A stretch of 30,644 nt of DNA from UBA5078 sp963977405 (GCA_963977405.1 CAXBOY010000031.1:1-30644); one strand, 5' to 3'. Numbered from the stretch's first letter, positions 1-8,908 are shown. A program made the numbers and translations. The notes: generated by a model not told the origin, from the letters alone.

Positions 1-1
1 T

Positions 2-385
2 CGTATTATTGAACAGATGCTGAGAGCCAATACGAGCAACCCGATAATTATTGGCGGCGACGTGCACGCTTATTGGGTAAGCGATGTTAAAAAGGATTGG
101 AAGAATCCCAATTCGCAGACTGTAGCGAGTGAATTTGTAGGGACCTCTATTACCTCGAGCGGTGGTTTGAATTCTCAATATGACGACTTAATAAAACAGA
201 ACCCGCATGTGAAGTTAATCGAAACAGAGCAGCGTGGCTATGTGCTGTGCACGGTGACGCCAGAGACTTGGCGAGTCGATCACCGCTGCGTTGAGGACGC
301 GGGCATACTCAGCCCCGATTCCAAACTCGCTACCGCTCGCAGTTATATCGTCGAGAATGGTCGCGCTGGCGCCATGATGGCTTAG
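2..385 (+). CDS. PhoD-like alkaline phosphatase, C-terminal fragment
   Basis: This is the 3' end of a gene whose start lies outside the window; the reading frame is open from base 2. The visible 127 residues contain the block GGDVHAYWVSDV followed by VASEFVGTSITSSGG. This is the typical C-terminal part of PhoD/PhoX-like metallophosphatases, in which the GDVH histidine is a metal ligand and the VAxEFVxxSIT segment packs against the active site. PhoD proteins are exported phosphodiesterase/phosphomonoesterases, usually sent out by Tat, but the signal peptide is not visible here. The following symporter starts 58 bp downstream on the same strand, without an obvious terminator between. The family call is firm; the exact substrate is unknown. 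Confidence 0.85.
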   Translation, partial: RIIEQMLRANTSNPIIIGGDVHAYWVSDVKKDWKNPNSQTVASEFVGTSITSSGGLNSQYDDLIKQNPHVKLIETEQRGYVLCTVTPETWRVDHRCVEDAGILSPDSKLATARSYIVENGRAGAMMA

Positions 386-443
386 CGCGGTCATCCACGT
401 AGTGCGAAGACAAGGTGTTCATTGCCTGCTAGGATAGGCCACC

Positions 444-1808
444 ATGGATATCATTTCTTCGCTCGAATCCGCTCTTGGGCAGTTAGCAGGTTTTCTATGG
501 GGGCCTCCACTAGTCACTCTACTAGTGGGTGGCGGCCTGTTCTTTCTCATCTATTCACGCTTCGTCCCCTACCGGCACTTAGGTGAGAGCCTACGCCTTC
601 TCTTCGCACCTTCCGATGGCAACGATCCCGGGCAGCTGTCGCACTTCCAAGCTCTATGTACAGCCCTGTCTGGGACGCTTGGTATGGGGAATGTATCCGG
701 CGTAGCCTTGGCCATCGCCATGGGTGGCCCGGGCGCGATATTCTGGATGTGGGTCAGCGCATTGTTAGGGATTGCTACGAAGTTTTATACCTGCACACTC
801 GCGGTGATGTATCGCGGTCAAGACTCCGAGGGTGTGTGGCAAGGCGGCCCGATGTATATGATCAGGGAAGGGTTGGGGAAGCGCTGGCTACCACTTGCAT
901 ATTTCTTTGCGCTTGCTGGACTATTCGGCACCATGCCGATTTTCCAGATCAATCAACTCGTGCAGATCCTGCGCGATACAATCTTTATCCCTTCGGGTAT
1001 TACCGCTGCAGATGCGCATTTCTCCTTCGACTTGATAGTGGGGGTTATTCTGGCCGCAATTGTGTTGATCGTGGGCTTGGGGAAATTACCTCGTCTCGGT
1101 CGCGTGTCTCGTGTGTTAGTGCCGAGTATGGTGGCAGGCTATCTCGTGCTGACTGGCTTCGTCATAATCAACCATATTAATGAAGTGCCAGCGGCTTTGG
1201 CGTTAATAGTGAGTGATGCGTTTACTGGCAATGCGGTTGCTGGTGGCGTGGTCGGCACGGTTATCATCATGGGTATTCGTCGCGCCGCATTCTCCAACGA
1301 GGCTGGCATTGGCACAGAAGCTATGGCCCATGGGGCGGCCCGCACTAAGGTGCCAGTAAAAGAAGGCTTGGTGGCAATGTTAGGCCCAATAATCGATACA
1401 TTAATTGTTTGCACTTGTACTGCGTTAGTCATATTAATCAGTGGCGTTTGGCAGACTGGGGATGCCAATGGCGCTACCCTGACTGCTACAGCATTCGGAG
1501 AGTTATTCCCGATGGGAGGAGAAGTGATACTGGCGCTTCTGGTGTCCTCTTTGAGTTTGAGTACAGTGTTCACCTTTTGGTATTACGGCAGCAAATGCTT
1601 AGGCTTTTTGGTCGGGGCGCGCTATCAACATCATTACATCTGGTTCTATATTGTGCTTGTCGTATTAGGCGCTGTGACTTCTTTGCAAGTGGTCGTCAAT
1701 CTGATCGACTCCATGTATGCACTGATGGCGATTCCCACGATGACGGTCTCCCTACTACTAGCCCCGAAGGTGAATCAAGCGGTGCAGATTTACTTCAAGA
1801 AAAGGTAA
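444..1808 (+). CDS. AGCS-family Na+ (or H+):alanine/glycine symporter
   Basis: A 454-residue polytopic inner-membrane transporter of the alanine-or-glycine:cation symporter family (SSF-independent, LeuT fold). Family motifs are clear: GTLGMGN at residues 77-83, GGPGAIFWMW at 94-103, and SNEAGIGTEAMAHGAA near 285-300. Its length is normal for the family (about 440-520). The ATG at 444 is preceded by a purine-rich AGGATAGG ribosome site. It should import small neutral amino acids, most likely alanine or glycine, using a cation gradient. A second, clearly different AGCS gene lies 1.6 kb away on the other strand (3441-4997). No riboswitch fits in the 58-bp upstream gap. The substrate cannot be decided from sequence. 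Confidence 0.93.
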   Translation: MDIISSLESALGQLAGFLWGPPLVTLLVGGGLFFLIYSRFVPYRHLGESLRLLFAPSDGNDPGQLSHFQALCTALSGTLGMGNVSGVALAIAMGGPGAIFWMWVSALLGIATKFYTCTLAVMYRGQDSEGVWQGGPMYMIREGLGKRWLPLAYFFALAGLFGTMPIFQINQLVQILRDTIFIPSGITAADAHFSFDLIVGVILAAIVLIVGLGKLPRLGRVSRVLVPSMVAGYLVLTGFVIINHINEVPAALALIVSDAFTGNAVAGGVVGTVIIMGIRRAAFSNEAGIGTEAMAHGAARTKVPVKEGLVAMLGPIIDTLIVCTCTALVILISGVWQTGDANGATLTATAFGELFPMGGEVILALLVSSLSLSTVFTFWYYGSKCLGFLVGARYQHHYIWFYIVLVVLGAVTSLQVVVNLIDSMYALMAIPTMTVSLLLAPKVNQAVQIYFKKR

Positions 1809-1859
1809 TTATCTAGCGCTACGCAGCAATTCGTTTCCAATATCTGCGTATTCTGACTG

Positions 1860-2127
1860 TTATGTCTCTGCGCCGTAACGCCTTTGGCGCAACCACTTGG
1901 TTACGATCCACTTGTCACCGCTATGCACTGTAGCCCCGCCTTCCGGTACTTCGTTTAGATACATGATCAGGGTGGCAATTCGTTGACCACCTTGAGCCAA
2001 GTGTTTGGTGCTTCCGGATTGTTCAGAGGGGAAAAATCATAGTGCGGCCGATATTCCCCACCTTTTCTTGGCTAGGAAGATTAAACAGGTAGATCAGCCT
2101 TGTCGAGCATGACTCGGAGGTGTCTTG
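1860..2127 (-). pseudogene. eroded prolyl 4-hydroxylase-type 2OG-Fe(II) oxygenase remnant
   Basis: Translating the minus strand in pieces gives a recognisable prolyl 4-hydroxylase (P4Hc) C-terminal domain. Fragment 1, from about 2127, reads QDTSESC then LIYLFNLPSQ. Fragment 2 contains GGEYRPHYDFSPLNNPEAP, with the HxD iron ligands. After a frame change near 1987, fragment 3 reads GGQRIATLIMYLNEVPEGG then ATVHSGDKWIVTKWLRQRRY and stops at 1860-1862. Intact relatives have about 25-35 more residues between GGATV and GDKW, carrying the distal iron His and the 2OG-binding Lys; these are missing here. At least two frame changes plus an internal deletion make it non-functional. Alignment was by eye against remembered family motifs. 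Confidence 0.72.
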
Positions 2128-2207
2128 CATTTTAGAGTTGCCAGCAAGCGCCAATCTTTAAGTTATAACGTACGTCACACGTCAACTATCGCAAGCCAAA
2201 TTCTAGA

Positions 2208-2235
2208 CGTGCAGTTGTCTCACGATAACTGCACG
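2208..2235 (-). terminator. hairpin just downstream of the alpha/beta hydrolase gene
   Basis: A perfect 9-bp inverted repeat, CGTGCAGTT and AACTGCACG, with a 10-nt loop lies 13 bp beyond the stop codon of the minus-strand hydrolase gene (2249). The position fits a transcript end. On the minus strand the hairpin is followed by TCTAGAATTT, with no real U-run, so intrinsic termination would be weak. It may instead be a 3'-end stabilising stem. Confidence 0.4.
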
Positions 2236-2248
2236 CCCACGGGAAGAC

Positions 2249-3289
2249 TTACCAATCAGTTGCTGAAGTCGTAGAATCGGAGCGTAGGAATGCAATCAGA
2301 TCCTGATGATATTGATCTGGATATTCAAAATGCGGGTTGTGACCAATTCCTGGGTATTGCTTGATATCGGCATTTTGCAGCGTGTCAGCGATATGTTGTG
2401 ACAACTCGGAAAATCCTGGTGATAGCCTGTCATCCTGGCCACCCAGTACTAGCGCTTTGGTGTCGATGTGCTGCCAGTCATAGACTACAGGATCAAAATA
2501 CAGAATAGCCTGCTGCCAAGCGCGCACACGCGCCAGTAGCGGCCATTCCTCTATCAAGGTCTGACCATATTGCATGCGCACGAACTCGAGATACTCAGGT
2601 TTCACATCAGTATTGTAGTAACGCATGTGATTATCGAGTATTGAACTGTAAGTCGTTCCGGTTCGCACAGCTTCGGCCGCTTCATGAATGTCCCGCCAAG
2701 GACGAGACTGCCGTTGATCGGTCATCCCAATCTGATTGACCAGTACCATATGCGTGGTGGCATCTGGATAGGTCATCGTATAGCGCGCGGCCAACATGCC
2801 TCCCATTGAATGCCCGACAATGGCTGATTCCTCTATCCCAAGATGATCAAGCAGTTTCTTGGAGTCAGACGCAAAAATATGCAGGTTGTAGGGGATATCC
2901 ATTTTCGACGACTTGCCATACCCGACACGGTCAGGCGCTATAACCCGGAAACCGGCATCTGCAAGGGCCTTAATGGTCGGGGCAAACCCGATACCACCAA
3001 AATTCATACCATGGAATAACATTACGCTTTGCCCATTGGCTGGCCCAGTCGGCGCAACATCCATATAGGCCATGACGCCATCCACTCCATAGTGCGTGAC
3101 AGGCATAAACTGGACTGGATAGGGATATTCAATTTCCTCCATCATCATCGATACAGGCCCCCAGTCCGATGGGGGTTCACTGGGAGGCGTATAGGCCTGT
3201 TGCCCAAGCACCGCAGTATTTTGACCAAGCAGCATGCCGCCTAGCAACGCTGCTGTGCTACAGCGCTTAAGTAGATCGTTTAATCTCAT
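2249..3289 (-). CDS. exported alpha/beta-fold hydrolase
   Basis: 346 residues. A Sec signal peptide is visible: a basic start MRLNDLLKR, a hydrophobic stretch to about residue 28, and a likely cut near VLGQQA. The mature part is an alpha/beta hydrolase. It has an oxyanion segment LFHGMNFGG, the nucleophile elbow GHSMGG with Ser161, an acid in VLGGQDD (Asp286 or 287) and His317 in GIGHNP, so the catalytic triad looks complete. The closest remembered groups are epoxide hydrolase/haloperoxidase-like and carboxylesterase proteins; the substrate is not predictable. An AGGAG ribosome site lies 7 bp before the ATG. It stands alone between two AGCS transporters. Its periplasmic location hints at processing of an imported nutrient, but this is inference. 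Confidence 0.88.
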   Translation of the reverse strand: MRLNDLLKRCSTAALLGGMLLGQNTAVLGQQAYTPPSEPPSDWGPVSMMMEEIEYPYPVQFMPVTHYGVDGVMAYMDVAPTGPANGQSVMLFHGMNFGGIGFAPTIKALADAGFRVIAPDRVGYGKSSKMDIPYNLHIFASDSKKLLDHLGIEESAIVGHSMGGMLAARYTMTYPDATTHMVLVNQIGMTDQRQSRPWRDIHEAAEAVRTGTTYSSILDNHMRYYNTDVKPEYLEFVRMQYGQTLIEEWPLLARVRAWQQAILYFDPVVYDWQHIDTKALVLGGQDDRLSPGFSELSQHIADTLQNADIKQYPGIGHNPHFEYPDQYHQDLIAFLRSDSTTSATDW

Positions 3290-3440
3290 TACTATCTCCT
3301 GTTGTAGTTGTTATGTGCCTCATTCTTCCTAAATTGGCGGTAGCCGATAAATTGAACGCTACAGTATGCGGCGCTTTATTCCCAATGGAGGTGAGGTCGT
3401 GTCTGCGTGGCCATTCCAAAACGAAGGGAACTGTTTATGT

Positions 3441-4997
3441 CTAGTCTGGCAGGTGGCGTTGTTCGTCTTGGGTCCAGTGCTCAGTATCAAGACCAATAGA
3501 TGCTGAGATAAATTTCCCGCCCTGAGTCTGGCGATAATGCTCTAGTGCTTTGAACACCAAGGGCGAGCCGATCATTAAGATGGGAATGTTGAGATAGACC
3601 ATCATGATATTGGTCAAATCTGAGATTGCCCACAAATTGCCGAGCTCCAATCCTGCGAGCACGGTGAGAGCGCCGAACGGCACAAATACTAGCGAACCTA
3701 GTAGCCGGATAAAGAGAATAAATCGAGGCGTTCGTGAAATGAAATTAGCGGAGATCTCCGCGAAGGAAATCATGCCTAAAAGGGTTGTAAACGCGAACAG
3801 GGCATAGCAGATGCTGACAATAATAGTGATGAGCGCGCTCAAGGAAGGGGGTACTAGCGCCTGCACTGAACTAACATAGGTCCCGATGCGAGAGGCGCTC
3901 ATCGCGCTCCATTCGATGGCGTCGGTGGCGCCGGTCCACAGGTGGGCGATCACCACGATGAAACCCGTCATCGTGCAGATGACGATAGTGTCGAAGAAGA
4001 CCCCTAAGCTCTGCACCAAGCCTTGCTCACATGGGTGATTATTGTCGGCTACAGCCGCAGCCATAGTAATGGTGCCTTGTCCCGCCTCATTGGACATCAA
4101 GCCCCTGCGCACGCCTTCGGCTAGCGCCACCCCCATTCCTCCACCAAACAAAGCCGCTGGCGAAAACGCGCCGAACACGACTTCTTTGAGGAAGAAGGGA
4201 ATCAGAGGGAAGTTCACCAAAATAATCAGCAGGGAGATAGCACAGAACAGTAGCGCCATGAATGGCACGATGAGATTGGTCCATGCGCTCACGCGGCGAA
4301 TGCCGCCTAAAATCAAATACGCACAGTAGCTCACCAGCACAAGGGCGATCACGTAGTACAGGAGCGACTGCCGGTCAGATTCCGTCCCGCTTGCCGTGTC
4401 GGCCACCATGCCAATTGCCGTGAACACATTGAAGGTTTGAATTGGCACATTGAACAAGGCGTAGACGATAAAGGCGACCGAGAGAAAAATGCCGACTATG
4501 CGCTTATTGCCGAGAATGCGTCGACCATAGAAGGGTAGCCCCCCTACGAACTCCGTTCCGTTCTTCTCTTTAAAGAGTTGCGCTAGCACCGCCTCCATAA
4601 ACGCGGTGGCCATTCCGAAAAAAGCAGCAACCCACATCCAGAATAAGGCGCCAGGACCGCCCACTGTGATGGCACCGGTCACCCCCACTATGTTGCCCGG
4701 CCCTGCACGCATCGCCAAACCCAGCATGAAGGAAGCGAAGGCGCTTATGCCTGTGGCGCTTGTGCGACGGCGCAGCATGATGCGGATGGCGCGAGAGAAA
4801 CTAAGAGTCTGAATGAATCCTGTGCGCACCGAGAAATACAAACCCATGCCCAGCAATAGCAATACTGCGAATGACATCTGCCCTAACAGGGGTATTTGGG
4901 CATACCAGCCCACTTGCATCGGGAAACTCCACACCGCATCGGCTATCGGTTGAATGAAAGCGAAAAAATCGTTGATGCGTTGGAGTAGTTCGTTCAA
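3441..4997 (-). CDS. AGCS-family Na+:alanine/glycine symporter (second copy)
   Basis: 518 residues with the same family hallmarks as the symporter at 444-1808: GPGNIVGVTGAITVGGPGALF in the first third and SNEAGQGTITMAAA near residue 300. The overall sequence and length differ, so this is a distant paralogue, not a recent duplicate. The start at 4997 is a TTG codon (leader MNELLQRINDFF). No in-frame ATG gives the normal N-terminus, as the next Met is at the first membrane helix. This may mean low translation, or a longer N-terminus that I could not find. It ends with a hydrophilic tail of about 35 residues. The expected role is amino-acid import across the inner membrane. Confidence 0.92.
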   Translation of the reverse strand: MNELLQRINDFFAFIQPIADAVWSFPMQVGWYAQIPLLGQMSFAVLLLLGMGLYFSVRTGFIQTLSFSRAIRIMLRRRTSATGISAFASFMLGLAMRAGPGNIVGVTGAITVGGPGALFWMWVAAFFGMATAFMEAVLAQLFKEKNGTEFVGGLPFYGRRILGNKRIVGIFLSVAFIVYALFNVPIQTFNVFTAIGMVADTASGTESDRQSLLYYVIALVLVSYCAYLILGGIRRVSAWTNLIVPFMALLFCAISLLIILVNFPLIPFFLKEVVFGAFSPAALFGGGMGVALAEGVRRGLMSNEAGQGTITMAAAVADNNHPCEQGLVQSLGVFFDTIVICTMTGFIVVIAHLWTGATDAIEWSAMSASRIGTYVSSVQALVPPSLSALITIIVSICYALFAFTTLLGMISFAEISANFISRTPRFILFIRLLGSLVFVPFGALTVLAGLELGNLWAISDLTNIMMVYLNIPILMIGSPLVFKALEHYRQTQGGKFISASIGLDTEHWTQDEQRHLPD

Positions 4998-5258
4998 AAC
5001 ACTTTCGCTCGCTACAAGAAGGGATGGAGAGTTTGCATTGTGTCAGCACTGTAAACTTTTTCAAAACCCCGTGCTACTTGTTCGGCGGGATTGACACGAT
5101 TCTGTCGTATTTTGTTCACGTATGTGTCACAGCGATTTCATATTAGATGTTCAGACTATCGCCTCGAAGATTCAACGGCCGTTCAGAGCCGCGATTCCAG
5201 CAAAAAAAACGGCCAAGCGATTCTGCAGCGCCGACTACTACTATTCGAGGTTTACAGT

Positions 5259-7889
5259 ATGCGAATCAACCGACGCCAGCCATCTGGTTTTCTCCGCAAT
5301 TCACTTGTGTTGGCGATCGCCAGTGTCACTGCGATCTGTGCACAGGCGCAGCAAACGCCATCAAATAATGTTGATGGTATCGAAGAAATTATAGTGCAGG
5401 GCACTAATCTTTCCCGCGCAAGAGCGATCGAGCAAAAACAAATGGACGCGCGTTTGATTGAGGCGCTTGGCGCAGACGAGCTCGGCCAGTTTCCTGATCG
5501 CAACGTAGGGGAATCGTTGAACCGATTGCCAGGCGTTTCAATGTTAGTAGAGAAGGGCGAAGGGCGCTTCGTGCAGATCCGCGGTATCAATCCAGCACTG
5601 AACAACGTAACCATCAATGGTATGCAGATGGGCTCGCCCGAGCAAGAAGGCGGCGGCCGTGCTGCCCCCATGGACGTAATCTCCGGTGGCGTGTTGGGTG
5701 GCGTACAGGTAGTCAAGACACCAACGGCAGATATGGATTCCCAGGGCATTGGCGGCACAGTGAATGTGAAGACGACAATGCCATTCGACCGCAGCGATGA
5801 ATTCTATGGTTATTTGACGAGCCGGCTGGGCTATGAAAGCGCGCGCCCGAAAGGCCAGGGCTTTGCGGGCGATGACCCTCGATCATTGGATGCGATGGTG
5901 TCTGGGAAGTTAGCAGACTCTACAGTGGGTTGGCTGTTGGGTGCGACATGGTCTGACCGTGAGTATCTTGGTCAGGGTATCTATCAAGACGACTGGGATG
6001 AAAGTAGTGGCGTTGGCTTGCCCGTCAACGTCAAAAACAACTACTACGTCATTGGGCGAGAGCGCATCAATGTGAACGCGGCACTGGAATTCCGCCCTAC
6101 TGACAACGACAGCTATTACCTGCGGGGGTTCTTCGCAACTTGGGAAGAGTTTCAGCACCGTAACCGTTATGAGCAAAACCTCAGCGCCGGTGTCGTGCCA
6201 ACGAGTGCCGGCAATGGTACCTCCGCTGGAAATCGGATTCTCGCGAATGTGCGTCTGGAGGAGGTAAGCAAAGACTTATTCTCGTTCGCCGCAGGTGGCG
6301 AGAATGTCATGGGTGATCTGACTTTGAGCTATACCGCACAGGTTAACTCCAATGAACTGGCAGAGCCTAATGACTACTGGGAGTTCCGATCAGGCGCCAT
6401 TTTTGGTCCCAATACTTGGACCCACGATAGCGATGGTGTCGTGACAATTCGGCCGGATGCGGGGTCACCTAATCGTCAAGATCCTAATCTGATCGCGCTG
6501 CGCCGTGTGCGCTTCTTCGACCGTTCTATGGAGGAGGAAGCAAACATTGCGAAGGTTGACTTGCAGTGGGATCTGGATGACTTCAGTTACTTGAAATCGG
6601 GTATTAAGTACAGCAACACAGACCGCAGCTTGGATCAGTCACAGGCGCGCTACAATCCTGGCTCCAGCAAACTAACGCTGGGAACTTCGTCGACATTTAC
6701 TCATGGTGGGTTTACTAATGATGTCGACAAATACGATGTCCCCAATATCTGGATGGACATCGCTGGCATGAATAATTTCATCGTCAATAGTGCTAATGCG
6801 AGCTATTTCTCACCAGACCCTGCGGATAATTTTGTCAGCGATAATGCTGCTGACTATGGTGTGGAAGAGTCCGTATTCTCAGCCTATGTCATGGGTGCAA
6901 AGACCTTCGATCAGCTTGAAATAATCGCGGGTGTACGTTTCGAGATGACCGATATCAATAGCTATGGCAATGTGCTGGACAGTAATGTGGCGACACGCAT
7001 CAGAGCGGATGGTGACTACACTAATGTGATGCCTTCGCTGATCGCCAATTATCGATTTAATGAAAGCTTCGTGGCACGTGCTGGCATTACTCGTGCTCTC
7101 GGTCGTCCCGACTTCGAGACAATAGCGCCGCGCTCTACGATTTCCGACGATGGCGGTCCTGTTGCTAGTGTAAGCATCGGCAATCCAGATCTTACCCCAC
7201 GCAAGTCCACGAACTATGACATCTCACTTGAATGGTATCCGCGCCCACTCTCTATTCTTTCCATGAGCGTGTTCTATAAAGATATTTCGGATGAGCTGAT
7301 TGGCTCCAGAACTTCGCTGACGAATCGGGTTGAGATGGATGCGGCTTTGGCTTCGCGTGGTTTAACAGGAGTGGTTAATACTGCCTCTCTCACTCGACTG
7401 GATATCTCAAGTACTATCAATGCTAGTTCCGCCACTCTGAAAGGCATCGAATTGCTAGGACAGACACAGCTCGACTTCCTGCCTGCACCATTCGATGGCT
7501 TCGGAGTTTCCGCCTCATTGACGCGACTCGATGGCGAAACAAAGTTGCCAGGTGGCGCGATTCCTTTGGTCGGTCAACCAGAGAGCACTTACGCTTTCTC
7601 ATTGTTCTATCAGAACGATAAGTTCGATGCCTCTATCAGCTATGCCTATAACGATAGCTTCCTGACCGACCTAAACTCCGATCCTGACTTAGTATTGGAT
7701 CAGGGCGAGTTCGGGCGCTGGGATGCGAAGCTGACCTATAGCATCGGTGACAACTTCAAAGTGTTCGTGGAAGGCGTCAATCTCAACGACGAGCCTACCT
7801 CGGAGTTTCAGGGTGGTCGTAGCAATTGGAACACTGAATATGAGTGGGTAGGAAGCACCTACTATATGGGCTTTAGTTACGGTTTCTAA
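5259..7889 (+). CDS. TonB-dependent receptor (TonB-Xanth-Caul type)
   Basis: An outer-membrane active-transport channel. The frame is open from 5091, but the ATG at 5259 is the better start: it is followed by a textbook signal peptide (MRINRRQPSGFLRNSLVLAI, cut after CAQA near residue 30) and preceded by CGAGG at a good distance. The TonB box region is IEEIIVQGT at about 41-49. The plug follows, with FPDRNVGESLNRLPGV, then FVQIRGINPALNNVTING and GGVLGGVQVVKTPTADM, the signature of the TonB-Xanth-Caul group often tied to carbohydrates or other organic ligands. The barrel ends in an aromatic Phe (YMGFSYGF), as needed for outer-membrane assembly. Length is 876 residues. The ligand is unknown; no sugar enzymes adjoin it. 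It is probably co-expressed with the exported protein behind it. Confidence 0.93.
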   Translation: MRINRRQPSGFLRNSLVLAIASVTAICAQAQQTPSNNVDGIEEIIVQGTNLSRARAIEQKQMDARLIEALGADELGQFPDRNVGESLNRLPGVSMLVEKGEGRFVQIRGINPALNNVTINGMQMGSPEQEGGGRAAPMDVISGGVLGGVQVVKTPTADMDSQGIGGTVNVKTTMPFDRSDEFYGYLTSRLGYESARPKGQGFAGDDPRSLDAMVSGKLADSTVGWLLGATWSDREYLGQGIYQDDWDESSGVGLPVNVKNNYYVIGRERINVNAALEFRPTDNDSYYLRGFFATWEEFQHRNRYEQNLSAGVVPTSAGNGTSAGNRILANVRLEEVSKDLFSFAAGGENVMGDLTLSYTAQVNSNELAEPNDYWEFRSGAIFGPNTWTHDSDGVVTIRPDAGSPNRQDPNLIALRRVRFFDRSMEEEANIAKVDLQWDLDDFSYLKSGIKYSNTDRSLDQSQARYNPGSSKLTLGTSSTFTHGGFTNDVDKYDVPNIWMDIAGMNNFIVNSANASYFSPDPADNFVSDNAADYGVEESVFSAYVMGAKTFDQLEIIAGVRFEMTDINSYGNVLDSNVATRIRADGDYTNVMPSLIANYRFNESFVARAGITRALGRPDFETIAPRSTISDDGGPVASVSIGNPDLTPRKSTNYDISLEWYPRPLSILSMSVFYKDISDELIGSRTSLTNRVEMDAALASRGLTGVVNTASLTRLDISSTINASSATLKGIELLGQTQLDFLPAPFDGFGVSASLTRLDGETKLPGGAIPLVGQPESTYAFSLFYQNDKFDASISYAYNDSFLTDLNSDPDLVLDQGEFGRWDAKLTYSIGDNFKVFVEGVNLNDEPTSEFQGGRSNWNTEYEWVGSTYYMGFSYGF

Positions 7890-7915
7890 GCTCTAGCCTA
7901 TCCTGCAATTGCAAC

Positions 7916-7944
7916 ACAAACGGTGAGCCTTGCTCACCGTTTGT
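7916..7944 (+). terminator. 13-bp perfect stem-loop between receptor and downstream gene
   Basis: ACAAACGGTGAGC and GCTCACCGTTTGT form a perfect 13-bp stem with a 3-nt loop (CTT), starting 27 bp after the receptor stop codon. No U-run follows, and the GGAG ribosome site of the next gene begins only 5 nt after the stem. It could act as a partial terminator or as a processing/stability element that sets the ratio of receptor to downstream protein. A GTG codon inside the stem (7923) is in frame with the next gene but is unlikely to be its start. Confidence 0.55.
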
Positions 7945-7955
7945 CATTGGAGAAA

Positions 7956-8864
7956 ATGATGTCAATCACTAAAAAAGTACTATCACTGATTGTTCGATTC
8001 ACACTAGGTTGCATCGCGTCGTCAGCGTATGGAGAGAGTGAACCGCCTGTGTTCGAAGGCCTTATCGAGAAGGTGTATGAGACCTTCGACGCTCGGCAGG
8101 CTGTTGCGGTAGACGCCGAACACTTCTACGCGGTTAACAATTTCCGCATCACGAAGCATGACAAGCGCACGGGTGAGCCCCTCATTCAATGGGATGGTGT
8201 CTCCGAAGACGACGGTCCTTTGATACACCTTGATAGCGCCATGGTCCTGGAGGGCAAACTCTATGCGGCTCACTCCAACTATCCAATATGGCCTATGGCG
8301 AGTTCAGTAGAGGTGTGGGACACGGCGACGATGGCCCACATAGATTCCCATAGCTTCGGTATCCAGCTGGGCTCCATGACCTGGATTGATCGGCACGATG
8401 GTTTTTGGTGGGGTGGCTTCGGGAACTATGATCGGGTGCAAAGTGGTATGAGTGAACCTTATGGCGAAACTCGGATGTCGCAGGTCGTTAAAATGGATGA
8501 ACAGTTCCAGATTATTGAACAGTGGGCATTGCCCGCAGCGCTTCACCCGAAGATGAGCCCGATGAGCAACTCTGGTGGCAGCTGGGGAGCCGATGGCTTC
8601 CTTTATCTAACCGGGCATGATTACCCAGAGGTGTACGTAATGCGCGTGCCTGCAACCGGAGGCACACTAGAGTGGATTGCGACTGTGCATATTCCGGGGC
8701 TCAACGGTCAAGGCATCGCTTGGGATCGCACGGAACAAGGGCGCGTGCTGTGGGGAATACTCAAAGAAGACGAGGAGGTCTACCGCATTACAATGCCGGA
8801 GGTGGTCTTGCCGGTTCGGCAAGCACCTGGGCGCATTCGTAAGGTGGGAGATTTCGCGCAGTAG
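7956..8864 (+). CDS. exported beta-propeller-like protein of unknown function
   Basis: 302 residues. Two adjacent ATGs (7956 and 7959) follow GGAG at 7949-7952; either could be used. The N-terminus MMSITKKVLSLIVRF continues as a hydrophobic signal ending about SSAYG (residue 26). The mature part has repeated short strands of the form AVDAEHFYAVNNFRITKHDK, then GKLYAAHSNYP, GFLYLTGHDYPEVYVMR and GQGIAWDRTEQGRVLWGI. This spacing and the aromatic/Asp pattern are those of a five- or six-bladed beta-propeller such as NHL/SMP30-like or cycloisomerase-2-like proteins. I do not recognise a named family or an active site. Position behind a TonB receptor suggests a periplasmic partner in handling the receptor's ligand (inference). 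Confidence 0.75.
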   Translation: MMSITKKVLSLIVRFTLGCIASSAYGESEPPVFEGLIEKVYETFDARQAVAVDAEHFYAVNNFRITKHDKRTGEPLIQWDGVSEDDGPLIHLDSAMVLEGKLYAAHSNYPIWPMASSVEVWDTATMAHIDSHSFGIQLGSMTWIDRHDGFWWGGFGNYDRVQSGMSEPYGETRMSQVVKMDEQFQIIEQWALPAALHPKMSPMSNSGGSWGADGFLYLTGHDYPEVYVMRVPATGGTLEWIATVHIPGLNGQGIAWDRTEQGRVLWGILKEDEEVYRITMPEVVLPVRQAPGRIRKVGDFAQ

Positions 8865-8865
8865 T

Positions 8866-8904
8866 GTGTCGCTGCCAAGGGAAGGTTCCACTTGGCAGCG
8901 ACAC
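8866..8904. terminator. bidirectional terminator between convergent genes
   Basis: GTGTCGCTGCCAAG and its exact complement CTTGGCAGCGACAC (8866-8879 and 8891-8904) form a 14-bp stem with an 11-nt loop. It fills the 44-bp gap between the stops of the plus-strand propeller gene (8864) and the minus-strand MATE gene (8909). A short CACTTT follows on the plus strand. The symmetry and position suit a shared terminator for both directions. Confidence 0.75.
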
Positions 8905-8908
8905 CACT

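Noticed and set aside
1139..1573. 144-codon minus-strand open frame inside the AGCS gene.
   Set aside because: It is antisense to conserved AGCS motifs, low in complexity (Thr/Pro/Ala-rich), and has no family features.
5091..5258. In-frame N-terminal extension of the first TonB-dependent receptor.
   Set aside because: The extension has no signal character, while the ATG at 5259 is followed by a standard signal peptide and preceded by a ribosome site.
7923..7955. GTG start for the propeller-like protein.
   Set aside because: The codon is inside a 13-bp hairpin and lacks a ribosome site; the ATG pair at 7956/7959 follows GGAG.
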